Numbered from the stretch's first letter, positions 52,500 through 63,400 are shown. The stretch: DNA of 64,000 nt from Porogramme epimiltina (GCA_900155495.1 FTLJ01000135.1:27744-91743); one strand, 5' to 3'. Made by a program: numbers and translations. Notes: generated by a model from the letters alone, not told the origin.

Positions 52500-52669
52500 G
52501 TTCTTTAGAACATCCATCCTCCTTCCCATAAAACTACCGGGGACGCGTGTCTGGGTTCCAAATATCAGATGGCGCTCTATCGCCTGCCCGCGCAGTGCAC
52601 GAGGCGCCGCCGTAGAGGACAATAAAAGGCGCTTGCCTTCCTTGTCGAGGTTCAGTTCGTCCCGCCACG
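52500..52669 (+). promoter_or_regulatory. Promoter block of DUF4139 gene A
   Basis: A ~150-nt block (CCCATAAAACT-CCGGGG ... CTGGGTTCC-AATATCAGATG) ending in a TATA-like ACAATAAAAGGC at 52619-52630, about 40 nt before the ATG. The same block precedes genes B and C. Confidence 0.65.
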
Positions 52670-54661
52670 ATGACCGCAGATACAAACACCGCAGAAGTCC
52701 TTGCGTCCGACTTCCCCACCAAATCCGTGACAATCTTCCAGTCTTCTGTCGCAGAAGTGACGCGCGAGTTCACTGTCTCTCTCCAGGTGCGCCTCTTTGA
52801 ACTTCGGCGCCCAGAAGACCCGTGCGCCACAACTGACCAAACCGACGCCGCAGGCTGGCAGAAACGTCATTGAAATCCGCGGGATCTCGAGCAATATCGA
52901 CGTCGAGTCGCCCCGCGTGCATGGCCTCGGCCGCGACGCACGCGTCTTCGACGTGTCGTGCAACACGTCTTCCGCGCGCGAGCCATTGTGGCGCGATAGG
53001 AAGCAGGCAGAGGACCTCAAAGAGCTCCGGGCAGAGCGCGCGCGCGTGCATGCGGAACGCAAGACGCGCGAGCGCGAGGCCGCGCTGCTGGACGACGCGG
53101 CCGCCGCGACGGTACGGGAGAAGGGTGTCGATGTGGCGCTGATGGATCGGCTCTTGGAACGTAAGCGGGACGCCACGAAGGCGGTCATGGAGCTCAAGGA
53201 CCAACTCAAGGACCTAGAGCGCAAGATTCGGGTCTTGGAGAGTGGGTTTGTCGGGAAGTGCGAGACGACAATCGTCGCCACCGTTATCGGTAAACGGGAA
53301 CATCAAGTATCGTTCCAGCTCACGTACTGTAAGTGCGCCGTTTGCAATTGCATTGATGCCCACCACTCACTCCTGGCGGGATTCGCAGTGGTAAGAGGCG
53401 TGAGCTGGCGTCCATCGTACGACTTGCACGCTACGACATTGGACGGGCACACCTCCCCTGACGTGTCCCTGGTATACTGCGCGAACATCACGCAGACCAC
53501 GGGCGAAGACTGGAACAACGTCGCCCTCACGCTGAGCAATGCCAGCTCTCAGACACTCAAGAGCCTCTCCGTCCCAACCCTGTCCCCGCTCACGCTCATG
53601 CCCACCGCCACGAACACATCGCGTGGCCGGGTGGATTATCAAAGCGGCGTCACCATCGTCCCCCCTCCCCCTTTCCCTCCCTCTTTCCCTCCCCTTCCCA
53701 TGACCGCGATGATGCCCACGATGCGAGCCTCCGTGCGCTCCCGGTCCTCGAGTCCTGACTGGTCCTCACGCTCCCGTTCTCCAAGAGGCATAAGGGCCGA
53801 GGCACGACCCGCCGCCGCAATCGCGCCACCCCAGGTCGACGCGGCTGCGGCCGACCGCAGCCCTCTCGCGCTCGCCTACCGAGTCGAGGGCGCTGTCACC
53901 CTCCCGAGCGATGGGCTCGCCCACCGCATCGCGATCGCTGTGCTTGACTTCCAGGCCGAGCTCAAGTACGTGTGCGCCCCGCGCATGAACACAGCAGTGT
54001 TCATCGAGGCGAGCGTGAAGAACACGAGCGAGTACGAGCTACTGGCGGGGCCTGTGAGCGTGTTCATGGATGGCGGATTCGTCACGAAGACGTCCCTCGG
54101 AGTGAGCTCAATTTCTGTCATTTCACTGAGGGGACCCTGTTCGCTCACAGACATGTCTTGCAGCTGATCTCGGTCAACGAGAGCTTCGAATGCGTGCTCG
54201 GCGTCGATACCGCCCTCCGCGTAACGTACCACACCGACACGCGCACCGTGCATGAGCCCGCGCGCAGCTTCACCGAGCCCACAAAGACGACGACGTCTAC
54301 GGTGTCCATCACCGTAGCAAACAAGCACACCTTCGACGTCACGGGCCTCGTGGTGCGCGACACGGTCCCGCTCGGGAACGTGGACGCGAAAATCAGGGTG
54401 ATGCTCCGGCGGCCAGATGGCCTCGCGCTCGCGAAGGCTGATGAAGAGGTTGCGGTCGCGCTGGAGGGCTCTGACGACGTGAAAGAAGCTAAGGTAAAGT
54501 GGGGAAAGGTGGAGGATGGGAAGGGAGGCGAGAAGGACGGGATGTATGAGTGGTTGTGTGGGATCCCGGCGGGGAAGAAAGTGCAGCTGGAGACGGAGTG
54601 GGACGTGAAAGCGCCGGGGGAGCTGAAGTGGGAGGAGAAGAAGGGCGAGGGTCGCACGTGA
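52670..54661 (+). CDS. DUF4140/DUF4139 'mucoidy inhibitor A-like' protein, tandem copy A
   Basis: Four exons: 52670-52786, 52854-53328, 53389-54101 and 54164-54661; 600 aa, all phases consistent. Exon 1 and the start of exon 2 form the DUF4140 domain (DFPTKSVTIFQSSVAEVTRE, then AGRNVIEIRGISSNIDVES). A coiled coil follows at residues about 90-175 (RDRKQAEDLKELRAERARVH ... LLERKRDATKAVMELKDQLK). DUF4139 begins near SGFVGKCETTIVATV and carries LVRGVSWRPSYDLHA, YCANITQTTGEDWNNVALTL, a variable Pro/Arg/Ser linker at about residues 325-370, IAPPQVDAAAADRSPLALAY, FIEASVKNTSEYELLAGPVS, VFMDGGFVTKTSLG and a final beta-rich part ending WEEKKGEGRT. The family occurs in bacteria and fungi; no biochemical activity is established, and the bacterial name should not be read as a function. 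Probably cytosolic; no signal peptide is seen. Confidence 0.9.
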
Positions 54662-54899
54662 GAGCGTTATGGCCTTGTCTGGCGTCCAGTGCGTTGTTCT
54701 CGGTGTGCATTACGTTGAATGCAGTGTTGAAGAAGAATCAAACTTGAAAGAGTCACTGGTCAAATTTGAAGAGCCTGTTGAGAGCGCTAGCGCTACTTTA
54801 TTAACTTCCGCGCCGGAGTATGCCGGATCATGTCAGCAGCATTCCCACGCCCCCTCGTGCACGCGGTTGACGCGTACGCGAGGCTTGGACTCGGGACAG

Positions 54900-55410
54900 A
54901 CAACCGTGACAGTGCTAACTAGTGTCAAGGAGTGAGTACTAGTAGTTCTTCTCCCTCCCTCGCTCCCCCTCTCTTTTCGCAAAGACCGACCCCGCGCGCG
55001 CAGCCACCAGGGGGAGACGGCGCTGGGCCAGATCTCCGCTGAACGTGCGTATTCCCGAACGTAGCTGGCGCACACGTGTCCGGAGGCGCGGTGCGACTTC
55101 TATCCCCCACCGCAGCGAGCTCAGATGCAAACGCGCATCTGGACTGCGCTCGCACTCGCACTCGAGGAGCAGGCGCGGCACCAGCGTGCCGGTCTCGAAC
55201 GGGCCGGTCCCACGACGGCCTCCCAGCTGTTCTCTGGGCTAGAGTTGGTGGACTCGCCCTGGTCATTTCATGTTGAGCATTCGCGATCAAGAACCAGGTG
55301 GACATGTACTTCGGCATATCTGGCCTGGTTCTCGCTCGCTTCTCGACACAAGGACAATCCTCCGATGGGGCGAACTCCACCGCGCATGGTTAAGACACAT
55401 CATTCCTCAC
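54900..55410 (-). pseudogene. Relic Y, copy 2
   Basis: Second copy of the unidentified minus-strand segment, between DUF4139 genes A and B. Includes GAAPAPRVRVRAQSRCAFAS, CAPATFG and a downstream end near 54930 with CTCCCTCCCTCGCTCCCCC that matches 51775-51800. Shorter than copies 1 and 3, with frames broken. Confidence 0.5.
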
Positions 55411-55424
55411 ATTGATAAAACCTA

Positions 55425-55606
55425 ACATACTGGTTCTTTAGAAACGCCTCTCCCTCTTCCCATAAAACTGCCGGGGCGCATATCTGGGTTCCTAATATCA
55501 GATGACGCTCTACCGCCCAGGGGCGCAGTGGACAAGGCGCCGCCATAGAGCACAATAAAAGGGCAACGCTTGCGTCCCCTGTTAGGGTTCAATACGCTCC
55601 GCCACG
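55425..55606 (+). promoter_or_regulatory. Promoter block of DUF4139 gene B
   Basis: Same block as before gene A (CCCATAAAACTGCCGGGG ... AATATCAGATGACGCTC), with CACAATAAAAGGG at 55551-55563, about 45 nt before the ATG at 55607. Confidence 0.65.
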
Positions 55607-57566
55607 ATGACTGTAGATGCATGCGCCATAGAGCTCCTCGCGTCCGACTTCCCCACCGAATCTGTGACGATCTTCCAGTCATCCGTCGCAGAAGTGACGC
55701 GGAAGTTCACCGTCTCTCTCCAGGTGCGCCCCTTCACTGTCCGAGCCCCAATCGCTCACACGCCAGAGCTGACCAACGGATGACACAGGCTGGCAGGAAC
55801 GTCATCGAGATACGCGGGATCTCGAGCAACATCGACGTCGAGTCGCCCCGCGTGCACGGCCTCGGCCGTGACGCGCGCGTGTTCGACATCTCCTGCAACA
55901 CGTCGTCCCCGCGCGAGCCATTGTGGCGCGACAGGAAGCAGGCGGACGAGCTCAAGGATCTGCGTGCTCAGCGAGCGCGCGTCTACGCGGAACGCAAGAC
56001 GCGCGAGCGCGAGGCTGCGCTCCTCGACGACGCAGCCGCCTCCACAGTGAAAGCTAGCGGCGTCGACGTGGAGCTGATGGACCGGCTCTTGGAGCGCAAG
56101 CAGGAGGCTACGAAGGTGGTCAAAGAGCTCAAGGACCAACTGAATGAGATAGACCGCGTAATTCGGGTCCTGCAGAGTGGCTTTGTGGGGAAGTGCGAGA
56201 CGACAATCGTCGCCACCGTGATGGGTAAACGGGAATGTCAAGTCACGTTCCAGCTCACGTACTGTAAGCGTACTGTTTGCAATCGCGTTCATGTCCACCA
56301 CTCACTCTCAGTGCGATTCGCAGTGGTTAGAGGTGTGAGCTGGCGTCCATCGTACGACCTACACGCCGCGACAGTGGACGGGCACACCTCCCCCGGCGTG
56401 TCCCTGGTCTACTGTGCGAACATCACACAGGCCACGGGCGAAGACTGGGACAACGTCGCACTCACTCTGAGTAACGCGAGCTCCCAGACACTCAAGAGCC
56501 TCTCTGTGCCGACCCTGTCCCCGCTCACGCTCACGCCCACCGCCACGAACACATCTCGCGGCCGGACGGACTATCGAGGCATGACCTTCACTCCCCCTCC
56601 CATTATCATTCCCGCGCCCGCGATGCCCACCTACGAGCGCCGGTTCCCGAGCCTCGACCGGTCCTCCCGCTCCCGTTCTCCAGTGAGCAGAAGCTTAAGG
56701 GCCGAGGCGCGGCCCGCCGCTGCAATCGCGCCGCCCCAGGTCGACGCGGCTGCGGCCGACCGCAGCCCCCTCGCGCTCGCGTATCGCGTTGAGGGTGCCG
56801 TCACCCTCGCGAGCGACGGGCTCGCCCACCGCATCGCGATCGCTGTGCTCGACTTCCAGGCCGAGCTCCGGCACGTGTGCGCGCCGCGCGTCAACACGGC
56901 GGTGTTCATCGAGGCGAGCGTGAAGAACACGAGCGAGTACGAGCTACTGGCGGGGCCTGTGAGCGTGTTCATGGATGGCGGATTCGTCACGAAGACGTCC
57001 CTTGGGGTGAGTCCAGTTGTCATCAATTCACCGAGGGGACACTGTTCGCTCACGGGCATGTTTTACAGCTGATCTCGGTCAACGAGAGCTTTGAATGCGT
57101 GCTCGGCGTCGACACCGCCCTCCGCGTCGTGTACCACGCCGACGCGCGTACCGTGCATGAGCCCACGCGCAGCTTCGCTGAGCCCACGAAGACAACGACA
57201 TCCACAGTCACGATCACTGTGGCGAATAAGCACACATTTGACGCCGCCGGTCTTGTGGTGCGCGACACGATTCCCCTCGGGAATGAGGAGGCGAAGATTA
57301 AGGTGATGCTGCGGAAGCCGGACGGTCTCGCGCTCGCGAAGGCTGATGAAGAGATCGCGATCGCGCTGGAGGATACTAGTGAGGTGAAGGAGGCGAAGGT
57401 AAGGTGGGCTAAGGTGGAGGACGGGAAAGGGGGCGAAAAGGACGGGATGTATGAATGGGTGTGCGGGATCCCTGCAGGGAAGAAAGTGCAACTGGAGACG
57501 GAGTGGGACGTGAAAGCGCCGGGGGAGCTGAAGTGGGAGGAGAAGACGGGCGCGGCTCGTGGGTGA
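55607..57566 (+). CDS. DUF4140/DUF4139 'mucoidy inhibitor A-like' protein, tandem copy B
   Basis: Four exons at 55607-55723, 55789-56263, 56324-57006 and 57069-57566; 590 aa. Exons 1, 2 and 4 have exactly the same lengths as in copies A and C (117, 475, 498 nt); exon 3 is shorter (683 nt) because the variable linker after TLSPLTLTPTATNTS is about ten residues shorter. Starts MTVDACAIELLASDFPTES. The coiled coil has RDRKQADELKDLRAQRARVY. All DUF4139 blocks are intact (LVRGVSWRPSYDLHA expected across the splice, PPQVDAAAADRSPLALAY, VFMDGGFVTKTSLG, NESFECVLGVDTALRV). The tail ends WEEKTGAARG. Synonymous-looking differences dominate against copy A, suggesting that function has been kept. Confidence 0.9.
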
Positions 57567-57879
57567 GAGTGCAGTGGTCTGGTCTGGTGTCCTGCGTTGC
57601 GCTCGGTCGACGGTGTGTATTGCGTTGTACCCCGTAGTATCGAACAAGAAGAGGCATTAGTCAAAACTGAAAAACCTATTGGGAGCGCGACTGCCGGTGT
57701 GCCGGATCACGTAAGCTAAAGTCCCACGCCCTGGGCCCATGCACCGCGCCGTGCACAACTCCAGCGGGCATTGACACGCACGCCGCACACATACATCCAG
57801 CTCATACCTGGAGGCCCCGGGGAGGGGCAGAATGGATGAACGCGCCGCCGAGCACAGTGCTGGCTGAGGACAATGAGTG

Positions 57880-58450
57880 ATCGCTAGTGAGTTCTCTCCC
57901 TCCCTGCCTCCACTCCGCAGAGACCGACCCCGTGCACCAGGGAAAGGTAGTAACGCTGGATCTGGTTTCTAGAACGACACGATGGCTCCGTCTGGCGCAC
58001 ACATCAACGCTCGCTTAGAGAGACCTCGTCCTCGTATGCGTGCCGTGACATTGCAACGTAGTGCTCAAGTTCGTGCGCTTTGCGCCACAGGACGCACGCA
58101 ACATCGCGCGCGCCCTCCGCGTCGTGCAACCACCCCGCGCCGCGCAAGCGATGTGGTCCCCGAACTTGCTGTAGTAGTGGCTGGCGCACGCGTGCCCGGG
58201 AATGCGGTAGGACTTCCATTCGCCGTCGTAGCGAGCGCAGATGCAAACACCTATCTGACCGCGCCCCCGCTCGAGGCACAGGTGATACGAGTGGACGTGG
58301 TCCGCGACGCGGCAGGGCACGGTGCCGGCCTCGAATGGGCCGGTCTCACGAGGGCCTCCTGAGTCCTGGCTGCGCTCTGAGGCTAGAATCAATTGTGAGC
58401 TCGCCCTTGTCTTTTCATGTTTAACCATTATAAGCACGAGCATTCGCGAA
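57880..58450 (-). pseudogene. Relic Y, copy 3
   Basis: Best preserved copy. A minus-strand open stretch (58443-58015) encodes VPCRVADHVHSYHLCLERGR, QIGVCICARYDGEWKSYRIP, GHACASHYYSKFGDHI; in another frame follow EGARDVACVLWRKAHELEHY and MSRHAYEDE. Cys and His are frequent, and a conserved His-Ala-Cys motif recurs, but no named family is recognised. Frameshifts between the pieces make it a relic. Confidence 0.55.
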
Positions 58451-58559
58451 CAAGAACCAGGTTAGACATATCCTTTAGCATGCCTAGCCTGTTTCCCGCT
58501 CGCCTCAGGGCTTCAACGAAACAAGGACAATCCTCCGATGAGGCGCACCTACATTGATA

Positions 58560-58747
58560 AAACCTAACATACGGCTTCTTTAGAATCGCCCTTCCCTCTT
58601 CTCATAAAACTCCCGGGGCGCGTATCTGGGATCCTAATATCAGATGACACTCTATCGCCCGTGCGCGCAGTGCACAAGGTGCCGCCGTGGGGCACAATAA
58701 AAGGGCTACGCTAGCTTCCCCTGTCGGGCTCAGTGCGTTCCATCACG
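58560..58747 (+). promoter_or_regulatory. Promoter block of DUF4139 gene C
   Basis: Third copy of the block, with GGCACAATAAAAGGG at 58691-58705, about 45 nt before the ATG at 58748. Confidence 0.65.
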
Positions 58748-60737
58748 ATGACCGCAGGTACAAACGTCACAGAGCTCCTTGCGTCCGACTTCCCCACCAA
58801 GTCCGTGACAATCTTCCAGTCGTCCGTCGCGGAAGTGACGCGCGAACTCACAGCCTCTCTCCAGGTGCGCCCTCCCGTATTTCGGGGCCCCGTCATCCAC
58901 ACTCCACAACTGACCGACCGATGGTGCAGGCTGGCAGGAACGTCATTGAGATCCGCGGTATCTCAAGTAACATTGACGTCGAGTCGCCTCGCTTGCACGG
59001 CCTCGGCCGCGAGGCGCGCGTGTTCGACGTCTTGTGCAACACGTCTTCCGCACGCGAGACACTGTGGCGTGACAGGAAGCAGGCGGAGGACCTCAAGGAG
59101 CTCCGGGGAGAGCGCGCGCGTGCGCACGCGGAGCGCAAGGCGCGCGAGCGCGAGGCCGCGCTACTCGACGACGCGGCCGCCACAATTGTGCGGGAGAAGG
59201 GTATTGATGTAGCGCTGATGGACCGGCTTTTGCAGCGCAAGAGGGACGCTACAAAAGCAGTCTTGGAGCTCAAAGATCAGCTGAATGAGCTGGACCGCAA
59301 GATTCGGGTCTTGGAGAGTGGATTTGTGGGGAAGTGCGAGGCGACCGTCGTCGCCACCGTCATCGGTAAACGGGAATGTCAAATCACGTTCCAGCTCACG
59401 TACTGTAAGTATCCCGTTCGCGATCGCGTTGATATCCGTCGCCGCTCACTCTTGGTGCGATTCTCAGTGGTCAGAGGCGCGAGCTGGCGGCCGTCCTACG
59501 ACTTGCACGCCACGACAGCGGATGGGCGCACTTCCCCCGACGTCTCTCTAGTCTATTGCGCAAACATCACGCAGACGACAGGCGAGGACTGGAACAACGT
59601 CGCCCTCACGTTGAGCAACGCGAGCTCTCAGACGCTCAAGAGCCTCTCCGTCCCGACCCTGTCTCCGCTCACGCTCACCCCAACCGCCACCACCTCGTCT
59701 CGCGGCAGGGCGAGACATACAACAACCGTCATTCCCTCCCAACCCTATCCAGTTGCAGGCACCCTGGTACCCTGCACGCCGGACATGCAAGTGCCCTCAC
59801 GCAGCGCGCCAAGCCGGTCCCCGAGCCCCTCCTACTCGTTCTGCTTCGAGACCACCCTACCACGCATGAGGGCGGAGTCGCGTCCCGCCGCTGCAATCGT
59901 GCCTCCCCAGGTCGACGCGGCTGCAGCCGACCGCAGCCCCCTCGCGCTCGCCTACCGCGTTGAGGGCGCTGTCACCCTCGCGAGTGACGGGCTCGCCCAC
60001 CGCATCGCGATCGCTGTGCTCGACTTCGAGGCCGAGCTCAAGTACGTGTGCGCACCGCGCGTCAATACAGCGGTGTTCATCGAGGCGAGCGTTAAGAACA
60101 CGAGCGAGTACGAGTTGCTGGCAGGCCCCGTGAGCGTATTCATGGATGGGGGGTTCGTCACGAAGACATCGCTTGGGGTAAGTCCAATTGTCATCATTTC
60201 ACCGAGGGGACCTTGTTCGCTCACGAGAATGTTTAACAGCTGATCCCAGTGAACGAGAGCTTTGAATGCGTGCTCGGCGTGGACACCGCCCTCCGCGTCG
60301 TGTACCACGCCGACGCGCGTACCGTGCATGAGCCCGCGCGCAGCTTCGCTGAGCCCACGAAGACGACGACATCCACGGTCACGATCACTGTGGCTAACAA
60401 GCACACGTTCGATGTTGCGGGCCTCGTGGTGCGCGACCCAATTCCCCTCGGGAACGTGGAAGCAAACATCAAGGTGATGCTGCGGAAGCCGGACGGTCTC
60501 GCGCTCGCGAAGGCGGATGAAGAGATCGCGATCGCGCTGGGGGATACCAGTGAGGTGAAGGAGGCGAAGGTAAGGTGGGCCAAGGTGGAGGACGGGAAAG
60601 GGGGCGAGAAAGACGGGATGTACGAATGGGTGTGCGGGATCCCGGCGGGGCAGAAGGTGCAGCTAGAGACGGAGTGGGACGTGAAAGCGCCGGGGGAGCT
60701 GAGGTGGGAGGAGAAGAAGGGTGAGGCTCGGGGGTGA
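58748..60737 (+). CDS. DUF4140/DUF4139 'mucoidy inhibitor A-like' protein, tandem copy C
   Basis: Four exons at 58748-58864, 58930-59404, 59468-60177 and 60240-60737; 599 aa. Starts MTAGTNVTELLASDFPTKS. Domain order is as in copies A and B: DUF4140, coiled coil (RDRKQAEDLKELRGERARAH), DUF4139. Differences: VRGASWRPSYD for VRGVSWRPSYD, LIPVNESFECVLG for LISVNESFECVLG, and a linker rich in Pro, Ser and Arg (SAPSRSPSPSYSF) unlike that of A or B. The second intron (63 nt) is three nt longer than in A and B, also without stops in frame. The tail ends WEEKKGEARG. No frame break seen. Confidence 0.9.
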
Positions 60738-61211
60738 GAGTGCAGTGGTCTGGCCTAGTGTCCTGCGCGGTTCGCCGTGCTCATTGCGTTGAACGCAGTG
60801 TTGGACGACGAGATTCGAGTACATTCACGAGGTTGTTGGGAACGCTACTTACGTCATCGACGTCCGAGCCGGCGTGTGCCGGATCACGCCGTCAGCCCGA
60901 CAGTGCACTGTTGCCACAAGTTCACCCTGTCTCTCTACCACTCGTTGTGTCCTAACACTACATACACTGCGTATTTGCGACGTCTTTGAAGCCACATTCA
61001 TTGGCGATTAACATCTCCGACATCCCCATCGTAGCCGTTGTTTCAATAATCGGAACAAGCTAGTAACATCACGTTGTTGCCCGCCGCCGGCCCAGGGCTC
61101 TGTAGTCGCACAAATTCTCCGTACAGCCCCGACCCCCAGGTGAGTACCAGTTGTACAGGAACGATACGATTCACCATACTCACGACGACCTATATCTAGG
61201 TACATAATAAA
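60738..61211. other. Intergenic; F-box leader before gene 11
   Basis: 61060-61205 is the common F-box leader (GTTGCCCGCCG ... CACAAATTCTCCGTACAGCCCCGA), with an intron running from CCCAGGTGAG (61141) to CTAG (61200). No other gene, and no membrane-gene relic recognised. Confidence 0.55.
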
Positions 61212-62786
61212 ATGCGAAGTCGACAGCCGACTCGCCGCTCCTTGCCTCCGGAAGCGCGTCCGGACGAAATCCCCATTGGCTCTCTATCTGACGAGTTGCT
61301 GTGCGAGATATTCAGGCTTGTGCAGTCCTCCGATTGGCTTAGTCAAGCATGGTGTCGTGTCTTGTGGGTGTGTCGCCGATGATCAGCGGTCGGTCGAGCA
61401 GCTGCCTTTCTGTGGTGCGACATTACCATCAGAGGGGTACCGAACAGGGCTTTCATTCTAGCAAGCCTCGAGTACTCCAAAAACGCCCTCCTCGAGATAA
61501 ACTTCCTGAGAGCGGCTTATCTTGCAGAAATATTACCCCTGCTTTCCCCTCACATATACAGAATAAGAAGCTTGTCGATCGACGGTGACCTAGGTACCAC
61601 CAATGGCAGCGCCCTCGCCATCGTCCTAAGCTATGCTTTCCCTTCCCTAGAAACATTTCAGGCTAGCTCTCAACCTACCGAGGATCCCTTGATTTGGCAA
61701 CCGGATGCCTCTGGATATCCTCTTCTTCGCAATCTCATTCTAGAAGGTCCCGTCTCGATCAAAGTGGCCCCCACCGCCGTATTCCCAGCCCTCAGAAAAC
61801 TTATACTCTCGTACGACAGCAATCCATCGTTTACATTCCAATCATTCATGCAATTCCTCTTTCGCCATCTGCACCTCGAGAAGCTCGAACTCTACGAGTA
61901 TAATCTTGCCTTAGACTGCCCATTCGCTACCGCAACTTTCCCACCCGCCGTCCGATCCTTCTCTCTCCGCGGCTATGACATAAAATACATCAAAGACTTC
62001 CTATCATCCTTCACGGACATCCCTGCGCACGTCTCCCTCTCTATATCAGGCGAATACGACGGATATCACACGGAGAACACCCCGGGTAACACCACACACA
62101 TGCTCCCCTCCCCTCCCCAACGCCATCTTCACACACTCTCCCGCGCGACCTCCGTCGAAATCACAGGAGACCTGGGCTCGACCTGGTCCCTCGTCGGCCG
62201 TGCACTCTCTGGCGACGAGGATCCGCTCGTCGAGTTTGAAGTTCGCTGTCTTCGGGGGCGCCACTCCTTTTCGCCCCCCCTGCAGCTCGCCGACGCCGTG
62301 CGGATCTTTTGTGGCGCTCCCGTCGTGGAGGTCCGCCTCACCAACAACATCATTGGGAAGATCCACAAGGCGGAGTGGGTCGCCCTCTTCGACGCGTTCC
62401 CGCTTCTCGAGCACGTTGCCATCGAGGACGTCAAGATCAAAGACGAGGGCGACGCCCGCGAGGGGCTCTTTAAGGCGCTGTCGGAGCCCCCACACAGCGG
62501 GGAGGCGCGCTGGCCCTACCTCAGGCGGTTCACGCTCGTGTGCCGAAACCGCGCAGCGTCCTTTATCAACCTTTTACCACGCGCCGTGCAAGTGCGCGCA
62601 GAACAAGGTGCGAAGATGGATCAATTACGCATCTTTGTGGTGCGGCCGCCTCGTGGGGAGTGGGAACGACAAGACGATGGGCCCGGAGAGACCATGATGA
62701 ACGAACTGGTTTCGTGGTTTGAGGAAGCGACTTGGAAAGGCTTTGTGAATGACGCTCGCCTGGACTTTGAGCTTACGTATACTTAG
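61212..62786 (+). pseudogene. F-box protein, array gene 11, broken by one nonsense codon
   Basis: The frame from the ATG at 61212 (MRSRQPTRRSLPPEARPDE) to the stop at 62786 would give 524 aa of the second group, but codon 57 (61380-61382) is TGA where all relatives have TGG, the Trp of the CRRW motif in the F-box. The rest is open and well conserved: LIWQPDASGYPLLRNLILEG, SIKVAPTAVFPALRKLIL, LEHVAIEDVKIKDEGDARE, LPRAVQVRAEQGAKMDQLRI, tail NDARLDFELTYT. A downstream start could at most give a 404-aa protein without the F-box (Met at 61572 does not exist as ATG; the codon there is TTG). The leader intron is intact. The gene is separated from the array by 15.5 kb that includes the DUF4139 cluster. 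The single lesion suggests recent death, or a sequencing error. Confidence 0.8.
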
Positions 62787-62799
62787 TCGAGCCAGGAAT

Positions 62800-63400
62800 C
62801 TTCAGTCTCCTATTCACTGCGTTTGGGTGTCCAGATGGACATCCATGGGGCGTGTATGCGAGATGAAGGCTGAGATACGACCTACATGTAGCAAAGTCGG
62901 TCTCGTGCGGAGATATAGGCGTCCGCTCGCATGACAGGGGTGTCGACAAGGCCATGGACTGACCCTTCGCTGTACGAGTTGATAGATAGAAGATGACTTA
63001 CGAAGATCACTCCAGGCCTGGCGTTACGGTATTGATTCCATGTGAAGTGATAGCTGCTCCGTGGGCTCTAGACAGGACATGTGTCTTGGGTGCTTCAAGC
63101 TACATGACGCGGGTTGGGAGAAAGAGAACGGGGTGTGCGTTTGGGAGGGCTATGGGGTTTGTGCCAGTGGTTGTGGCAGGGGGGTCGCAAGATACGCCAT
63201 CACCATGCTCGTAGGAAAAACACACGATCGGCGCGCGCTGAAAAGGGGTCACGTAGAGTAGAGGGGTTGACGGCAGCAACTTGGCAGCACTGGCAGGAAA
63301 CGGGATTGGGCGCCAGGAACCCCTCAGCCGCGGGACTCCGAGGACTCCCCAGGGCGCTTCGTAATGCGGCGAGACCCCGCACCACTAGCCTGTCTACGTA
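62800..63400 (-). pseudogene. Unidentified minus-strand block, copy 2
   Basis: Counterpart of 47730-48350. It shares TGAGATACGACCTACATGTAGC-type and CCTTCGCTGTACGAGTT sequence and the coding phrases HGDGVSCDPPAT and NPIALPNAHPVLFL. It is interrupted by a TAG within the part that corresponds to the GYSLKHIRQ region of copy 1. Confidence 0.5.

Noticed and set aside
52670..60737. Reading the DUF4139 cluster as a bacterial mucoidy operon acquired by transfer
   Set aside because: All copies have spliceosomal introns at the same places, fungal promoters and single-gene spacing; the family name is historical and the genes look native to fungi.
61380..61382. TGA read as selenocysteine in F-box gene 11
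   Set aside because: The relatives have Trp here and selenoproteins are not expected in this kind of fungus; a nonsense mutation is simpler.
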